Positions 1-9,079 of a stretch of DNA of 40,666 bases are shown here, in pieces. Source of the stretch: Serratia sp. M24T3 (lineage in GTDB: Bacteria; Pseudomonadota; Gammaproteobacteria; Enterobacterales; Enterobacteriaceae). Made by a program: the position numbers and the translations under genes. The stretch lies in NCBI RefSeq assembly GCF_000257645.1, contig NZ_AJHJ01000042.1, positions 1-40,666 of the forward strand, in the 5' to 3' direction. How positions within the stretch are numbered: position 1 is the first letter of the stretch; each line of letters starts with the position of its first letter. The notes beneath the pieces are model-generated. The model was not told where the DNA came from. It made no database searches and worked only from the letters and a program-made list of their open reading frames with translations.

Positions 1-360
1 GATCCCCTGACCCAGCGGGCCGGTGGTGGTTTCAACGCCAGCGGTGTAGCCGTACTCCGGGTGGCCCGGAGTTTTTGAGTGCAGCTGACGGAAGTTTTCC
101 AGCTCGGTGATAGGTAAATCGTAGCCGGTGAGGTGCAGCAGGCTGTAAATCAGCATCGAGCCGTGACCGTTTGACAGCACGAAGCGGTCGCGGTCGGCCC
201 AGTGCGGGTTGGTCGGGTTGTGGTTCATATAATCGCGCCACAGGACTTCGGCGATGTCGGCCATGCCCATTGGGGCACCGGGGTGGCCGGAATTTGCTTT
301 CTGCACGGCGTCCATGCTGAGTGCGCGGATAGCGTTCGCAAGCTCTTTACGAGAGGACAT
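1..360 (-). CDS. tktA: Transketolase, N-terminal 120 residues (cut by window edge)
   Basis: Transketolase moves two-carbon ketol units between sugar phosphates in the non-oxidative pentose phosphate pathway, using thiamine diphosphate and Mg2+. The 120 visible codons run from ATG (358-360) to the window edge without a stop. The start [20 protein letters not shown], the [11 protein letters not shown] segment (TPP domain, about residues 25-35), the SNGHGSML motif around residue 65 and the TGPLGQGI stretch at the edge are typical of enterobacterial TktA. A GGAG sits 6 nt before the ATG. The rest of the gene lies outside, so integrity cannot be judged. E. coli has loiP (yggG) between tktA and speB; here the gap holds no gene. 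The tktA symbol, rather than the paralogue tktB, rests mainly on the speB neighbourhood. Confidence 0.95.
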   Translation of the reverse strand, partial: MSSRKELANAIRALSMDAVQKANSGHPGAPMGMADIAEVLWRDYMNHNPTNPHWADRDRFVLSNGHGSMLIYSLLHLTGYDLPITELENFRQLHSKTPGHPEYGYTAGVETTTGPLGQGI

Positions 361-626
361 GTTCTACTCCAGGTCGGATTAAAAAAGCAGTCGAAAAAAT
401 CATTTTCTCAAACTACGGATTAAAACAGCAATCTCTATTACGGCAGGAACACACTTCAGGAAGCGAGCGCTGGGGGTATAGAGTTTTTAGTCTTGCCAAC
501 TATATCGCCAGCGCCGACAAAAACCAATCGCGGCACACGGCTTATAAGGAGATGTTGTTTTGGCAACGTTTCCATAAAAATTTTTGCCGCCGTTTTCAGC
601 ATTTCACTGCCAAGTTGCCGAATTAA
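361..626. other. tktA upstream region, no gene seen
   Basis: With the terminator at 627-653, this is the space between the divergently read tktA start and the speB end. It is moderately AT-rich near 380-440 and must hold the tktA promoter on the minus strand. I could not pick a convincing -35/-10 pair. The open frames here are short, lack a ribosome binding site and resemble nothing I know. Confidence 0.5.
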
Positions 627-653
627 CAAACAAAAAACCCGGCATTGCCGGGT
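627..653 (-). terminator. Intrinsic terminator after speB
   Basis: On the minus strand a 7-bp GC-rich stem (ACCCGGC / GCCGGGT, arms 647-653 and 637-643) with loop AAT is followed by a run of six T (632-637 read as A on the plus strand). It lies about 30 nt past the speB stop and closes the speA-speB unit. Confidence 0.85.
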
Positions 654-684
654 CTCATAAACGTGATACTGAAAAGAAGGACGC

Positions 685-1611
685 TTAAGCGCCTTTCTTG
701 TCTGCCTGCACGTGCAGCATTTCAAGAGCCAGCGTTGCCGCTGCCAATGCCGTGATGTCTGACTGATCGTAAGCCGGAGCAACTTCCACGATGTCCATAC
801 CGACAATATCGAGGTCCAGATTTTTCAGACCGCGAACCAGTTTCAGGGCGCGATCGGAGGTCAGGCCGCCGATAACCGGAGTGCCGGTGCCAGGCGCGTG
901 AGCCGGGTCCAGACAGTCGATATCAAAGCTCAGATACACCGGCAGATCGCCAACGATTTGCTTAACCTGTGCAAGAATATCGTCAACGGTGCGGTCATTA
1001 ACCTGAGCAGCATCCAGCACGGTGAAGCCGAGATCTTTATCAAACTCAGTGCGGATACCAATTTGTACCGAGTTTTCAGCGGAAATCAGCCCTTCTTTCG
1101 GTGCATGATAGAACATGGTGCCGTGGTCGAATTTGCTGCCGTTGGAATAGGTATCGGTGTGGGCATCAAAGTGAACCAGCGCCATCTTGCCGAACTTGCG
1201 ATGGTGAGCGCGCAGCAGTGGCAGAGTGACAAAGTGGTCACCGCCGAACGACAGCATGCGCTTGCCAGCCGCCAGCAGTTTGTCCGCGTGCTCTTCCAGG
1301 TTATCGACCAGAGTTTGTGCGTCGCCGAATTCGTACACCACATCACCGCAGTCTACTACGTTCAGGCGCTCGCGCAGGTCGAAATCCCACGGCCAGCGCT
1401 TGCCTTCCCACGCCAGATTCACTGACACCTGGCGGATAGCCGCCGGGCCAAGACGCGAACCAGAACGGCCTGAAGTCGCCATATCGAAAGGAATACCGGT
1501 AATTACCCACTCGGCATCGCTATCGTAAGGCTCGAAATTCACCGGGAAACGCAGGAACCCAAAAGCGTTGGAAACCAGCGAATTATCAAACTTGTGCCCC
1601 AAAGTACTCAT
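685..1611 (-). CDS. speB: Agmatinase (agmatine ureohydrolase)
   Basis: SpeB hydrolyses agmatine to putrescine and urea, the second step of the arginine route to polyamines, in the cytoplasm. The 308-residue product starts [20 protein letters not shown], nearly as in E. coli (306 aa). It carries the binuclear manganese motifs of the arginase/ureohydrolase superfamily: GGDH (about residue 125), DAHTDT (about 150) and [16 protein letters not shown] (about 230). ATG 1609-1611 is preferred over the GTG one codon upstream because AAGGA precedes it at normal spacing and it gives the family N-terminus. It lies 94 nt downstream of speA on the same strand with only a weak hairpin between, so co-transcription is likely, with a separate promoter possible. 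Confidence 0.97.
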   Translation of the reverse strand: MSTLGHKFDNSLVSNAFGFLRFPVNFEPYDSDAEWVITGIPFDMATSGRSGSRLGPAAIRQVSVNLAWEGKRWPWDFDLRERLNVVDCGDVVYEFGDAQTLVDNLEEHADKLLAAGKRMLSFGGDHFVTLPLLRAHHRKFGKMALVHFDAHTDTYSNGSKFDHGTMFYHAPKEGLISAENSVQIGIRTEFDKDLGFTVLDAAQVNDRTVDDILAQVKQIVGDLPVYLSFDIDCLDPAHAPGTGTPVIGGLTSDRALKLVRGLKNLDLDIVGMDIVEVAPAYDQSDITALAAATLALEMLHVQADKKGA

Positions 1612-1630
1612 CACTTATCCTTTTATAGAA

Positions 1631-1658
1631 ACCTCGCCCGAGCACTGACTCGGCGAGG
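1631..1658 (-). terminator. Hairpin between speA and speB (partial terminator or attenuator)
   Basis: Arms 1649-1658 and 1632-1642 pair as CCTCGCCGAG with CTCGGGCGAGG (one bulged base). The following minus-strand tract, TTTCTATAAAA, is a poor U-run. This may only partly stop speA transcripts before speB. Confidence 0.45.
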
Positions 1659-1705
1659 CTATAGTTCTGTATTGTCTAATCCAGCGAATAGTCTATCGAA
1701 CAGAC

Positions 1706-3685
1706 TTATTCGTCTTCTAAATAGGTGTAACCGTACAGTCCGCTCTCGAACTCTTCGATAAACTGTGCCTGCAGCTCGGCATCAAGATCGGTTTCTTTAA
1801 CCTGATCGCGGAAGCGGGCCAACAGCACGTTGGGGTCAAGTTGCACATATTCCAGCATATCGGCAACGGTATCGCCCTCGTCGGACTGCTGTACCTCGAT
1901 GCTGCCATCAGGGAATACAAACACGTCTACCGCAGCAGTGTCGCCGAACAGGTTATGCATGTTGCCAAGGATTTCCTGATACGCGCCAACCATAAAGAAG
2001 CCCAGCGCCGGAGGATTTTCCGGATCATAAGGAGGCATCGGCATGGTAGTTGCTACCCCGTCGCCGTCCACGTAATGATCGATAGTACCGTCTGAGTCAC
2101 AGGTAATGTCGAGCAGCACGGCGCGGCCAACCGGTGGCTTGTCGAGACCTTCCAGCGGCAACACCGGGAACAGCTGATCGATACCCCAGGCATCCGGCAT
2201 CGACTGGAACAGCGAGAAGTTGACGTACAGCTTGTCGGCCATACGTTCTTGTAGCTCATCAATGATTGGGCGGTGCGCGCGATTGCTGGGATCAAGCTGC
2301 TGCTGGATCACGTTACAGATATTCAGGTAAATCTCTTCCGCCCAGGCGCGCTGGGTCAAATCGAGAATACCGTGCGCGTACTGAGAATGAACGTCGTGCA
2401 GGTCCATCTGACAGTCATGCAGCCACTCACGCAGCGAACGACGGTTTTCTGGATCGTGCATTTCGTTCCAGGTATCCCACAGGCTCAGCAGCGCACGCGG
2501 CGCATCTTCGGCAGGGGCAATCGGCGGCGTAAATTCATTGCGCTCAACGCCGATAACATTTGAAACCAGTACCGTGTGGTGTGCCGTTACTGCACGACCA
2601 GACTCGGTTATCACTGTTGGATGCGGCAGGCCGTGTTCATTACAGGCATCGCCAATCCCCCAGATCACATTGTTGGCATATTCGTTCAGGCCATAGTTCA
2701 CCGAGCAGTCAGACTGCGAGCGGGTTCCTTCGTAATCCACACCCAAACCGCCGCCGACGTCGAAACACTGAATGTTTACGCCAAGCTTGTGCAGTTCGAC
2801 GTAGAAACGCGCCGATTCACGCACACCGGTCGAGATATCTCGAATGTTCGACAGTTGAGATCCAAGGTGGAAGTGCAGCAGTTGCAGGCTGTCTAAACGA
2901 TCTGCTTTACGCAGCATTTCAACCAGTTGCAATACCTGCGCGGCGGCCAGGCCAAATTTGGATTTCTCGCCACCGCTGGACTGCCATTTGCCAGAACCTT
3001 GCGAAGACAAACGCGCACGCACGCCAAGGCGCGGGATCACGTTCAGGCGTTCGGCTTCTTCAAGCACCAGTTTAATCTCGGTCATTTTTTCAATAACCAG
3101 ATAAACCTTGTGACCGAGCTTTTCGCCGATCAATGCCAGGCGAATGTATTCACGGTCTTTATAGCCGTTACAAACGATCACCGAACGAGTCATGCCCGCG
3201 TGCGCCAAAACGGCCATCAGCTCGGCTTTGGAACCTGCTTCAAGACCCAGCGGTTCACCGGATTCAACCAGTGACTCAATCACGCGGCGATGCTGGTTAA
3301 CCTTGATTGGATAAACCAGAAAATAGTCACCCTCGTAGCCGAAAGATTCGCGCGCACGTTTAAAGGCGGCGTTAATCGAGCGCAGACGGTGTTGTAAAAT
3401 TTGTGGGAAACAGAACAGCGCAGGCAGACGTTGACCATCCTGCTCACGCAAGTCTTTCACCAGCTGAGCCAGGTCTACGCGGGCCGAAGGTACGTCCGGA
3501 TCGGGACATACGCTGATGTGACCGAGCTCGTTGATGTCGTAATAGTTATTGCCCCAATAGGCAACGTTATAAGTGCGCAGCATTTTGCTGGCATCACGGT
3601 CGTTCACGGCAACCTCCTGCATGGAGCGCAAAGAAACACTGTCGCCCGCATGTGACGGACGGTGGGAATGCATGTCATCAGACAT
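1706..3685 (-). CDS. speA: Biosynthetic arginine decarboxylase
   Basis: SpeA decarboxylates arginine to agmatine with PLP and Mg2+. The 659-residue protein matches E. coli SpeA (658 aa) in length and sequence from start ([14 protein letters not shown]) to end (GYTYLEDE). It is a fold type III (alanine racemase-like) decarboxylase: the PLP lysine is K128 in [11 protein letters not shown], the [16 protein letters not shown] loop lies near residue 240, the Gly-rich phosphate site [12 protein letters not shown] near 310, and the active-site cysteine region ITCDSDG near 540. The first 25-30 residues are the variable leader that in E. coli was reported to be processed. The gene overlaps the end of the small yqgB-like frame by 8 nt, suggesting translational coupling, and speB follows. 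Confidence 0.98.
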   Translation of the reverse strand: MSDDMHSHRPSHAGDSVSLRSMQEVAVNDRDASKMLRTYNVAYWGNNYYDINELGHISVCPDPDVPSARVDLAQLVKDLREQDGQRLPALFCFPQILQHRLRSINAAFKRARESFGYEGDYFLVYPIKVNQHRRVIESLVESGEPLGLEAGSKAELMAVLAHAGMTRSVIVCNGYKDREYIRLALIGEKLGHKVYLVIEKMTEIKLVLEEAERLNVIPRLGVRARLSSQGSGKWQSSGGEKSKFGLAAAQVLQLVEMLRKADRLDSLQLLHFHLGSQLSNIRDISTGVRESARFYVELHKLGVNIQCFDVGGGLGVDYEGTRSQSDCSVNYGLNEYANNVIWGIGDACNEHGLPHPTVITESGRAVTAHHTVLVSNVIGVERNEFTPPIAPAEDAPRALLSLWDTWNEMHDPENRRSLREWLHDCQMDLHDVHSQYAHGILDLTQRAWAEEIYLNICNVIQQQLDPSNRAHRPIIDELQERMADKLYVNFSLFQSMPDAWGIDQLFPVLPLEGLDKPPVGRAVLLDITCDSDGTIDHYVDGDGVATTMPMPPYDPENPPALGFFMVGAYQEILGNMHNLFGDTAAVDVFVFPDGSIEVQQSDEGDTVADMLEYVQLDPNVLLARFRDQVKETDLDAELQAQFIEEFESGLYGYTYLEDE

Positions 3686-3836
3686 AGTTAATACCCTTTT
3701 CTACACTGACAGCATGGCCAGCCACTATTGCAGTAACAACAGGTGAGAACAACCCGGACAAAGCTGATAAACGGCGTGCAAATGCCGGTTGTTCAACCTG
3801 GGCGAGAAGTTGATCACTCATATAATTGTAAATCAC
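3678..3836 (-). CDS. yqgB: YqgB-like small protein (virulence promoting factor family), overlaps speA
   Basis: This 52-codon frame is easily missed. From GTG 3834-3836 it reads [20 protein letters not shown] and ends VEKGINYV with a TGA inside the first codons of speA (8-nt overlap). E. coli YqgB, about 43 residues and also just before speA, has as I remember it AQLE near the start, a central YGLLSQFQAAIV and a C-terminal LNKII. Here [16 protein letters not shown] and VEKGI occupy matching places. GGAG (3846-3849 on the plus strand as CTCC) lies 9 nt before the GTG, while the internal ATG at 3819-3821 has no such site; an ATG start would give 47 residues. YqgB has been linked to acid stress. 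Position and weak similarity support the call; the function is unproven here. Confidence 0.65.
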   Translation of the reverse strand: MIYNYMSDQLLAQVEQPAFARRLSALSGLFSPVVTAIVAGHAVSVEKGINYV

Positions 3837-4275
3837 GTTGTCAGACTCCGTGAAACGAGCCAGTAGAAACCATAGGACATAAGCCCCAAATGGTCGCAGG
3901 CTATCTCAATATTTGTGCGGTTGACGGCGTTTAACCGGCCCGAGAATCTTGAGTAGCGCCAAAATGTCTGAACCTGACCTGTCTATAAGCATGCGGCGTT
4001 ATTACCCGCTGTTTATAACATTGGATAGATGACAGAATTTTTTCACAGTGGTGGGACGCAGAAATAAAATGCGTCTGCTGAGGATGCTGTTGAAATGTAA
4101 CAAGCGGTAAAAAGTGGGTCATTAACCTAACCACCTCCACAGGTGCCACGCAAAGCCACGGGCATCCGGCCATATAGGGCAAAAAGAGAACAGTAATTAC
4201 TGGAATACGCTGAGTTAATCCTAGAGTGATGAAACATGCCAGCGCGGGGGCGTTTATACCGATAAGGATGTAAAA
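3837..4275. other. speA-metK intergenic region, left part
   Basis: About 440 nt between the divergent yqgB/speA and metK transcription units. It must contain the speA-side promoter on the minus strand. A 130-codon minus-strand frame (3931-4323) has no family resemblance, is rich in His, Cys and Phe, and overlaps a better-supported small plus-strand frame, so I do not count it as a gene. E. coli has small genes of unknown role (yqgC, yqgD) in this interval; none is recognised here. Confidence 0.4.
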
Positions 4276-4398
4276 ATGCAAAATGAAAATGGGGCCAAAA
4301 GGGTATTCATCGTTGAATATCACGCTAATTGGGCACGATATGAATACGGGTGCAGTAAAAAAGGGCTGGCAATCACCTCAAAAGCTAGCCTAAAATAG
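4276..4398 (+). CDS. Possible 40-residue small protein or leader peptide upstream of metK
   Basis: The frame starts MQNENGAKRVFIVEYHANWA and ends TSKASLK at TAG 4396-4398. It is supported by a good AAGGA ribosome binding site 7 nt before the ATG, by its orientation towards metK and by a charged, globular-looking composition. It ends 7 nt before a putative MetJ site and 134 nt before metK. I recognise no family. It contains one Cys and no Met after the start, so a methionine-codon attenuation leader is not suggested. It could be a real small protein or chance. Confidence 0.3.
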   Translation: MQNENGAKRVFIVEYHANWARYEYGCSKKGLAITSKASLK

Positions 4399-4404
4399 CC
4401 ATCC

Positions 4405-4420
4405 AGATGTTAATCCGTCT
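4405..4420 (+). promoter_or_regulatory. Candidate MetJ operator (two tandem met boxes)
   Basis: Two adjacent 8-mers, AGATGTTA and ATCCGTCT, each resemble the MetJ met-box consensus AGACGTCT (5/8 and 6/8). MetJ binds tandem boxes with SAM as corepressor, and metK belongs to its regulon in enterobacteria. The pair lies 112 nt before the metK ATG, a plausible promoter position. The match is imperfect. Confidence 0.4.
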
Positions 4421-4531
4421 ACTTTTTGCAACCGTCAAACGGCTTCAGGAAGGGCTTCAAATCTGACCTATTTTCATGCTGCCTAGTTTGGTAGCAGTCT
4501 CTAACCCGTCGTATGAAAGGTAAAGAAGATA

Positions 4532-5683
4532 ATGGCTAAACACCTCTTTACGTCCGAATCTGTTTCAGAAGGACATCCAGACAAAATCGCTGACCAAATC
4601 TCTGATGCCGTTCTCGACGCGATTTTAGAACAAGATCCAAAGGCGCGTGTCGCGTGTGAAACTTACGTTAAAACCGGTATGGTTCTGGTTGGCGGCGAAG
4701 TAACCACCAGCGCCTGGGTTGATATCGAAGAAATCACCCGTAACACCATCCGTGAAATTGGCTACGTCAACTCAGAAATGGGCTTTGATGCCAACTCTTG
4801 CGCCGTGTTGAGCGCCATTGGCAAACAGTCTCCAGACATCAATCAGGGCGTTGACCGTAGCGACCCACTGGAACAGGGTGCTGGCGACCAGGGCCTGATG
4901 TTCGGTTATGCAACCAACGAAACCGACGTTCTGATGCCTGCTCCGGTGACTTACGCTCACCGCCTTGTGCAACAACAGGCTGCAGTTCGTAAATCAGGAT
5001 CACTGCCCTGGTTGCGTCCAGACGCCAAAAGCCAGATCACCTTCCAGTATGATGAAGGCAAAATCGTCGGTATCGATGCTGTTGTGCTGTCTACTCAGCA
5101 CTCAGAAGAAGTTAGCCTGAAAGATCTGCAAGAAGCGGTGATGGAAGAGATCATCAAGCCGGTTCTGCCGACCGAATGGCTGAACGCCTCTACCAAATTC
5201 CACATCAACCCGACTGGCCGTTTCGTTATCGGTGGTCCAATGGGTGACTGCGGTTTGACTGGTCGTAAAATTATCGTTGATACCTACGGCGGCATGGCTC
5301 GTCACGGTGGTGGTGCATTCTCCGGTAAAGATCCATCCAAGGTTGACCGTTCTGCTGCCTACGCTGCACGTTATGTTGCTAAAAATATCGTGGCTGCTGG
5401 CCTGGCTGACCGCTGTGAGATTCAGGTTTCTTACGCAATCGGCGTAGCTGAACCGACTTCAATCATGGTTGAAACCTTCGGTACGGGTAAAGTTTCCAAC
5501 GAGCAGCTGACTCTGCTGGTTCGCGAGTTCTTCGACCTGCGTCCATATGGCCTGATTCAGATGCTTGACCTGCTGCACCCAATCTACAAAGAGACGGCAG
5601 CTTACGGTCACTTCGGTCGCGAACATTTCCCTTGGGAAAAAACCGACAAAGCCGCTCAGCTGCGTGAAGCTGCCGGTTTTTAA
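4532..5683 (+). CDS. metK: S-adenosylmethionine synthetase
   Basis: MetK makes SAM from methionine and ATP, releasing phosphate and pyrophosphate. SAM feeds methylation, and after decarboxylation feeds spermidine synthesis, which links it to speA, speB and speC in this window. The 383-residue product starts [20 protein letters not shown] and carries the family signatures: EGHPDK near residue 12-17, GAGDQG near 116-121 and the Gly-rich [16 protein letters not shown] near 260. Length agrees with E. coli MetK (384). The start has an AAAGG/GAAGA ribosome binding region. A strong terminator follows, so it is monocistronic. Many codons are of the highly expressed type (CTG, CGT, GGT), fitting an essential abundant enzyme. 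Confidence 0.99.
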   Translation: MAKHLFTSESVSEGHPDKIADQISDAVLDAILEQDPKARVACETYVKTGMVLVGGEVTTSAWVDIEEITRNTIREIGYVNSEMGFDANSCAVLSAIGKQSPDINQGVDRSDPLEQGAGDQGLMFGYATNETDVLMPAPVTYAHRLVQQQAAVRKSGSLPWLRPDAKSQITFQYDEGKIVGIDAVVLSTQHSEEVSLKDLQEAVMEEIIKPVLPTEWLNASTKFHINPTGRFVIGGPMGDCGLTGRKIIVDTYGGMARHGGGAFSGKDPSKVDRSAAYAARYVAKNIVAAGLADRCEIQVSYAIGVAEPTSIMVETFGTGKVSNEQLTLLVREFFDLRPYGLIQMLDLLHPIYKETAAYGHFGREHFPWEKTDKAAQLREAAGF

Positions 5684-5736
5684 TAGCTTCGCTACTAAAG
5701 CCTTCGCTTAGGATAAAAACTGAGCAACAGGTTATG

Positions 5737-5763
5737 AACCCTGCCTTCGCGGCGGGGTTTTTT
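5737..5763 (+). terminator. Intrinsic terminator of metK
   Basis: The stem AACCCTGCC / GGCGGGGTT (arms 5737-5745 and 5751-5759), with one T-G wobble and a TTCGC loop, runs into TTTTTT (5758-5763). It lies 54 nt past the metK stop. Confidence 0.92.
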
Positions 5764-5815
5764 ATGTCTGGGATTTGGTCTCGCTTTGATTAAAAACAGA
5801 CAGAAAATGCCTAAA

Positions 5816-5831
5816 ATGAAAACGGTTACAA
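5816..5831 (+). promoter_or_regulatory. Upstream GalR/GalS-like operator for galP
   Basis: ATGAAAACGGTTACAA fits the GalR/GalS consensus GTGKAANCGNTTNCAC, with mismatches at the first, fourth and last positions. It is weaker than the site at 6000-6015, whose centre is 184 bp downstream. A distant paired operator is what GalR looping would need, but this copy alone is only suggestive. Confidence 0.4.
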
Positions 5832-5890
5832 GTTATAATCTTTTACGAATTAAGCTATTACACTAATAGTAAATAACAAACGGACAGGAA

Positions 5891-5918
5891 TTGATTGCTT
5901 TAAAGCAAGGGATATACT
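5891..5918 (+). promoter_or_regulatory. Candidate sigma-70 promoter upstream of galP
   Basis: TTGATT (5891-5896) and TATACT (5913-5918) are separated by 16 bp and each is close to consensus. The start would fall near 5925, between the two GalR-like operators. A second, CRP-dependent start nearer the gene is also likely. Confidence 0.4.
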
Positions 5919-5999
5919 AAAAACTGTAAGCCGCTAACGGCCCACCTTAATAAAGTCATAATAAAGCAAGCCCTGACACAGTTACCCGCGCTGGATTAA

Positions 6000-6015
6000 G
6001 TGTAAGCGATTACAA
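6000..6015 (+). promoter_or_regulatory. GalR/GalS operator for galP
   Basis: GTGTAAGCGATTACAA matches GTGKAANCGNTTNCAC at every defined position except the last base (A instead of C). It is centred 19 bp upstream of a CRP-like site, the same spacing I recall between the external operator and CRP in the E. coli gal promoter. The repressor would be released by D-galactose. Confidence 0.75.
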
Positions 6016-6018
6016 CTA

Positions 6019-6034
6019 TGTGATCTGGCGCACT
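6019..6034 (+). promoter_or_regulatory. CRP-cAMP site for galP
   Basis: TGTGA-N6-GCACT keeps 8 of 10 bases of the TGTGA-N6-TCACA consensus. It lies 64 nt before the galP ATG and next to the GalR operator, fitting catabolite control of galactose uptake. Confidence 0.6.
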
Positions 6035-6097
6035 TTTTAGTACTGTAAGGGCCAATAACATAACAGGCTAAGCATTATAGTCATTTTCGGAGGCAGG

Positions 6098-7495
6098 ATG
6101 AGTAACTCAACGTCATATAAGGCAGGGAAGCGCTCTAACAAGAGTGTGACTTTTTTTGTCTGTTTTCTCGCTGCATTGGCTGGGCTGCTATTCGGTCTGG
6201 ACATCGGCGTAATCGCAGGTGCGCTGCCATTTATTAGTCATGATTTCCAGATTTCAAGCCATCAGCAAGAGTGGGTTGTAAGCTCGATGATGTTCGGCGC
6301 AGCGGTTGGTGCTGTGGGCAGTGGCTGGATGAACTTCCGCATTGGCCGCAAGTATAGCCTGATGATCGGTGCCGTGCTGTTCGTAATCGGCTCACTGGGT
6401 TCATCCCTGGCTCCAAACACCGAAGTTCTGGTTATCGCTCGCGTGCTGCTGGGTCTGGCAGTGGGTGTTGCGTCTTACACTGCCCCGCTGTATCTGTCAG
6501 AAATCGCTCCGGAAAAAATTCGCGGCAGCATGATTTCCATGTACCAGTTGATGATTACTATCGGTATTCTGGCGGCTTATCTGTCTGATACCGCGTTCAG
6601 CTATAGCGGCGCATGGCGCTGGATGCTGGGTGTGATCACCATCCCGGCCCTGCTGCTGTTGGTTGGCGTGTTCTTCTTGCCAGACAGCCCGCGCTGGTTG
6701 GCTGCTCGTGGTAACGATGAAAAAGCCCGTCGCGTGCTGGAAAAACTGCGCGATACCAGTGAGCAAGCGAAAAACGAACTGAATGAAATTCGTGAAAGCC
6801 TGAAAGTTAAACAGGGCGGCTGGCAGCTGTTTACCGCCAACAAAAACTTCCGCCGCGCGGTATATCTCGGTGTTGGCCTGCAGGTCATGCAGCAGTTTAC
6901 CGGTATGAACGTCATCATGTATTACGCGCCAAAAATCTTTGGTCTAGCCGGCTTTGCCAGCAGCGCCGAACAGATGTGGGGCACAGTTATTGTCGGATTG
7001 GTCAACGTTCTGGCGACCTTTATCGCTATTGGCCTGGTTGACCGTTGGGGCCGTAAACCTACTCTGATCCTCGGTTTCCTGGTAATGGCCGTCGGTATGG
7101 GCATTCTTGGGACCATGCTGCACATCGGCGTGGAATCAATGGCCGCGAAATACTTCTCGATTGCTATGCTGCTGATGTTTATTGTTGGTTTCGCAATGAG
7201 TGCCGGTCCGCTGATCTGGGTACTGTGCTCCGAAATTCAGCCGCTGAAAGGCCGCGATTTTGGTATCACAGTTTCCACTGCGACCAACTGGATTGCCAAT
7301 ATGATCGTCGGTGCAACCTTCCTGACCATGCTGGACAGCCTGGGTAACGCCAATACCTTCTGGGTCTACGGCGCGCTGAACGTGGTGTTTATCTTCATCA
7401 CCCTGGCACTAATTCCGGAAACCAAAAACGTTTCTCTGGAACATATCGAACGTAATCTGATGAGCGGTAAAGCTCTGAAAGATATCGGCCAGTAA
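6098..7495 (+). CDS. galP: Galactose:H+ symporter
   Basis: GalP is an inner-membrane major facilitator of the sugar porter family that takes up D-galactose and glucose with protons. The 465-residue protein is collinear with E. coli GalP (464) and has 12 predicted membrane segments. Sugar porter signatures are visible: [10 protein letters not shown] after TM2, the RXGRR-type motif DRWGRKPTL in the second half, PESPRW-like PDSPRW near residue 190, [14 protein letters not shown] in TM7 and [12 protein letters not shown] at the C-terminus. The charged central loop (about 200-245) is normal. The start is supported by GGAGG 5 nt upstream. Control is probably by GalR/GalS and CRP (sites at 5816, 6000 and 6019), and a terminator follows, so it is a single-gene unit after metK. 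Confidence 0.97.
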   Translation: MSNSTSYKAGKRSNKSVTFFVCFLAALAGLLFGLDIGVIAGALPFISHDFQISSHQQEWVVSSMMFGAAVGAVGSGWMNFRIGRKYSLMIGAVLFVIGSLGSSLAPNTEVLVIARVLLGLAVGVASYTAPLYLSEIAPEKIRGSMISMYQLMITIGILAAYLSDTAFSYSGAWRWMLGVITIPALLLLVGVFFLPDSPRWLAARGNDEKARRVLEKLRDTSEQAKNELNEIRESLKVKQGGWQLFTANKNFRRAVYLGVGLQVMQQFTGMNVIMYYAPKIFGLAGFASSAEQMWGTVIVGLVNVLATFIAIGLVDRWGRKPTLILGFLVMAVGMGILGTMLHIGVESMAAKYFSIAMLLMFIVGFAMSAGPLIWVLCSEIQPLKGRDFGITVSTATNWIANMIVGATFLTMLDSLGNANTFWVYGALNVVFIFITLALIPETKNVSLEHIERNLMSGKALKDIGQ

Positions 7496-7512
7496 TACTC
7501 CGCATGCTTGAC

Positions 7513-7540
7513 AAGGCGCTCAATGAGCGCCTTTATTTTT
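7513..7540 (+). terminator. Intrinsic terminator of galP
   Basis: A 9-bp perfect stem AAGGCGCTC / GAGCGCCTT (7513-7521 and 7525-7533) with loop AAT leads into TTTATTTTT. Confidence 0.92.
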
Positions 7541-7619
7541 GCCTCGTCAGGCAAGGTAAGAACTTCTTCTATCGCCATTTTTCTTGCCTAAAACCGGCTA
7601 TCAGATTTATGCTTTACCC

Positions 7620-8135
7620 ATGAAAAGCACTAGAATCCCCATTGCTCTGCAACAAGCCGTCATGCGCTGTATGCGCGAAAAACTTCAGCTTGCCAATCAG
7701 AAACTGTCGGCCACGTATCCTGAACCTGAAATAAACTATCAGCAGCGCGGCACCAGTGCGGGCACCGCCTATCTGCAATATTGGCAGATACGCCTCAATC
7801 CGGTGTTGTTGATGGAAAATCAGCAGGATTTTATCGATGAAGTCGTGCCGCACGAGTTGGCGCATCTGCTGGTCTATCGCCATTTCGGCCGCGCCGCTGC
7901 GCCTCATGGCAAAGAGTGGCGCTGGATGATGGAGTCGGTTCTCGGCGTATCCGCCAGCCGCACTCATCAGTTCACCGTGACCTCGGTGCAAAGCAAAACT
8001 TATCCCTATGTCTGCCAGTGTCGCGATCATCAACTGACCGTGCGTCGACACAATAAAGTGATGCGCAAAGAGGCGGAATATCGCTGTAGCCACTGTGGGT
8101 CAGTGCTGCATTTTAAGGTTGGGAATACCGGTTAG
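7620..8135 (+). CDS. sprT: SprT-family zinc metalloprotein
   Basis: This is a member of the SprT/SprT-like family, with a zinc metallopeptidase fold. The bacterial protein has no well-established substrate; the eukaryotic relative SPRTN cleaves DNA-protein crosslinks. The 171-residue form starts [15 protein letters not shown], aligned with E. coli MKTSRLPIAIQQAVM. The HELAH metal motif is H78-E79-H82, followed by a C-terminal four-cysteine zinc ribbon (CQC near residue 140, CSHC near 160). A TTG start 36 nt upstream would add 12 residues the family lacks, so ATG 7620 is chosen although no strong ribosome binding site is visible. It sits between galP and endA as in E. coli. Confidence 0.93.
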   Translation: MKSTRIPIALQQAVMRCMREKLQLANQKLSATYPEPEINYQQRGTSAGTAYLQYWQIRLNPVLLMENQQDFIDEVVPHELAHLLVYRHFGRAAAPHGKEWRWMMESVLGVSASRTHQFTVTSVQSKTYPYVCQCRDHQLTVRRHNKVMRKEAEYRCSHCGSVLHFKVGNTG

Positions 8136-8246
8136 TCCTCTCGATTAGACCTCTGCCTAACTCGTTAAAATTTATCAAAATTCTCATTGATAGCAAATTT
8201 TGCATCCAGTACTCTGCCTGCTTTTGATTATCAGGCTGTCTGGAAT

Positions 8247-8963
8247 ATGTCTCGCAAAATTCTGCCGTTGCTGTCTTTGTTTATTTTTACTTCTGCCCAC
8301 GCTTCTAGTGAATCCCTCAATCATCTCAAGATTAACAATTTCAGCCAGGCCAAGGCGGCGGCAGTGAAAATCAACCACGATGCGCCGACGTTTTATTGCG
8401 GCTGCAAAGTAAGCTGGAATGGAAAAAAAGGCACGCCTGACCTGCAATCCTGTGGCTACGTGCCGCGTAAAAGCGCCCAGCGCGCCAGCCGTATCGAATG
8501 GGAGCACGTCGTTCCTGCCTGGGAATTTGGCCATCAGCGCCAATGCTGGCAAAAAGGTGGCAGAAAAAATTGTGCCAAAGATGCTGGCTATCGTCAGATT
8601 GAAACTGACCTGCATAATCTTGAACCCTCCATTGGCGAGGTTAATGGCGATCGCAATAATTTCCAGTACAGTCAATGGAATAGCCCGGCGGATCAATACG
8701 GTCACTGCGAGATGAAAGTCGATTTCAAAGCCAAGGTAGCCGAACCGCCAGTCCGCGCGCGAGGAGCGATTGCCCGCACCTATTTCTACATGCGTGACCG
8801 CTATAACCTGAGCCTGTCGCGCCAGCAAACGCAGCTTTTTAACGCGTGGAACAAGCTTTATCCAGTAACCCCATGGGAATGTGAACGCGACAATCGCATC
8901 GCTGTCGTGCAGGGGAATCATAACAACTATGTTCAGCAGGCTTGCCAGCGGGGAAACAGCTAA
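8247..8963 (+). CDS. endA: Periplasmic DNA-specific endonuclease I
   Basis: EndA is a periplasmic beta-beta-alpha (HNH-like) nuclease that cuts double-stranded DNA and is inhibited by tRNA in E. coli. The 238-residue product begins with a signal peptide ([20 protein letters not shown], cleavage probably after AHA). The mature part keeps CGCKVSW (51-57), the catalytic EWEHVVPAW with H87, [13 protein letters not shown], the metal-site EVNGDRNNF and CERDNRIA near the C-terminus; the cysteines form disulfides in the family. ATG 8247 is preferred because the longer TTG frame would bury the signal peptide. The ribosome binding site is weak. It lies between sprT and rsmE, as in E. coli. Confidence 0.95.
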   Translation: MSRKILPLLSLFIFTSAHASSESLNHLKINNFSQAKAAAVKINHDAPTFYCGCKVSWNGKKGTPDLQSCGYVPRKSAQRASRIEWEHVVPAWEFGHQRQCWQKGGRKNCAKDAGYRQIETDLHNLEPSIGEVNGDRNNFQYSQWNSPADQYGHCEMKVDFKAKVAEPPVRARGAIARTYFYMRDRYNLSLSRQQTQLFNAWNKLYPVTPWECERDNRIAVVQGNHNNYVQQACQRGNS

Positions 8964-9079
8964 CCTACTATATCTGACTAATACGCCTGTCACGCACGCC
9001 CCTGCCCTTTTTGCCTGGCCGGGCGTGCTGCCTAACCGCGCCGAGGCGCTGTTTTTTTATCATAGGATTAAAGCCTCAC

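Noticed and set aside
898-1425. 175-codon plus-strand frame opposite speB
   Set aside because: Antisense shadow of speB with no recognisable motif.
3931-4323. 130-codon minus-strand frame between speA and metK
   Set aside because: No family resemblance, odd composition rich in His, Phe and Cys, no good ribosome binding site, and it overlaps a better-supported small plus-strand frame and intergenic control DNA.
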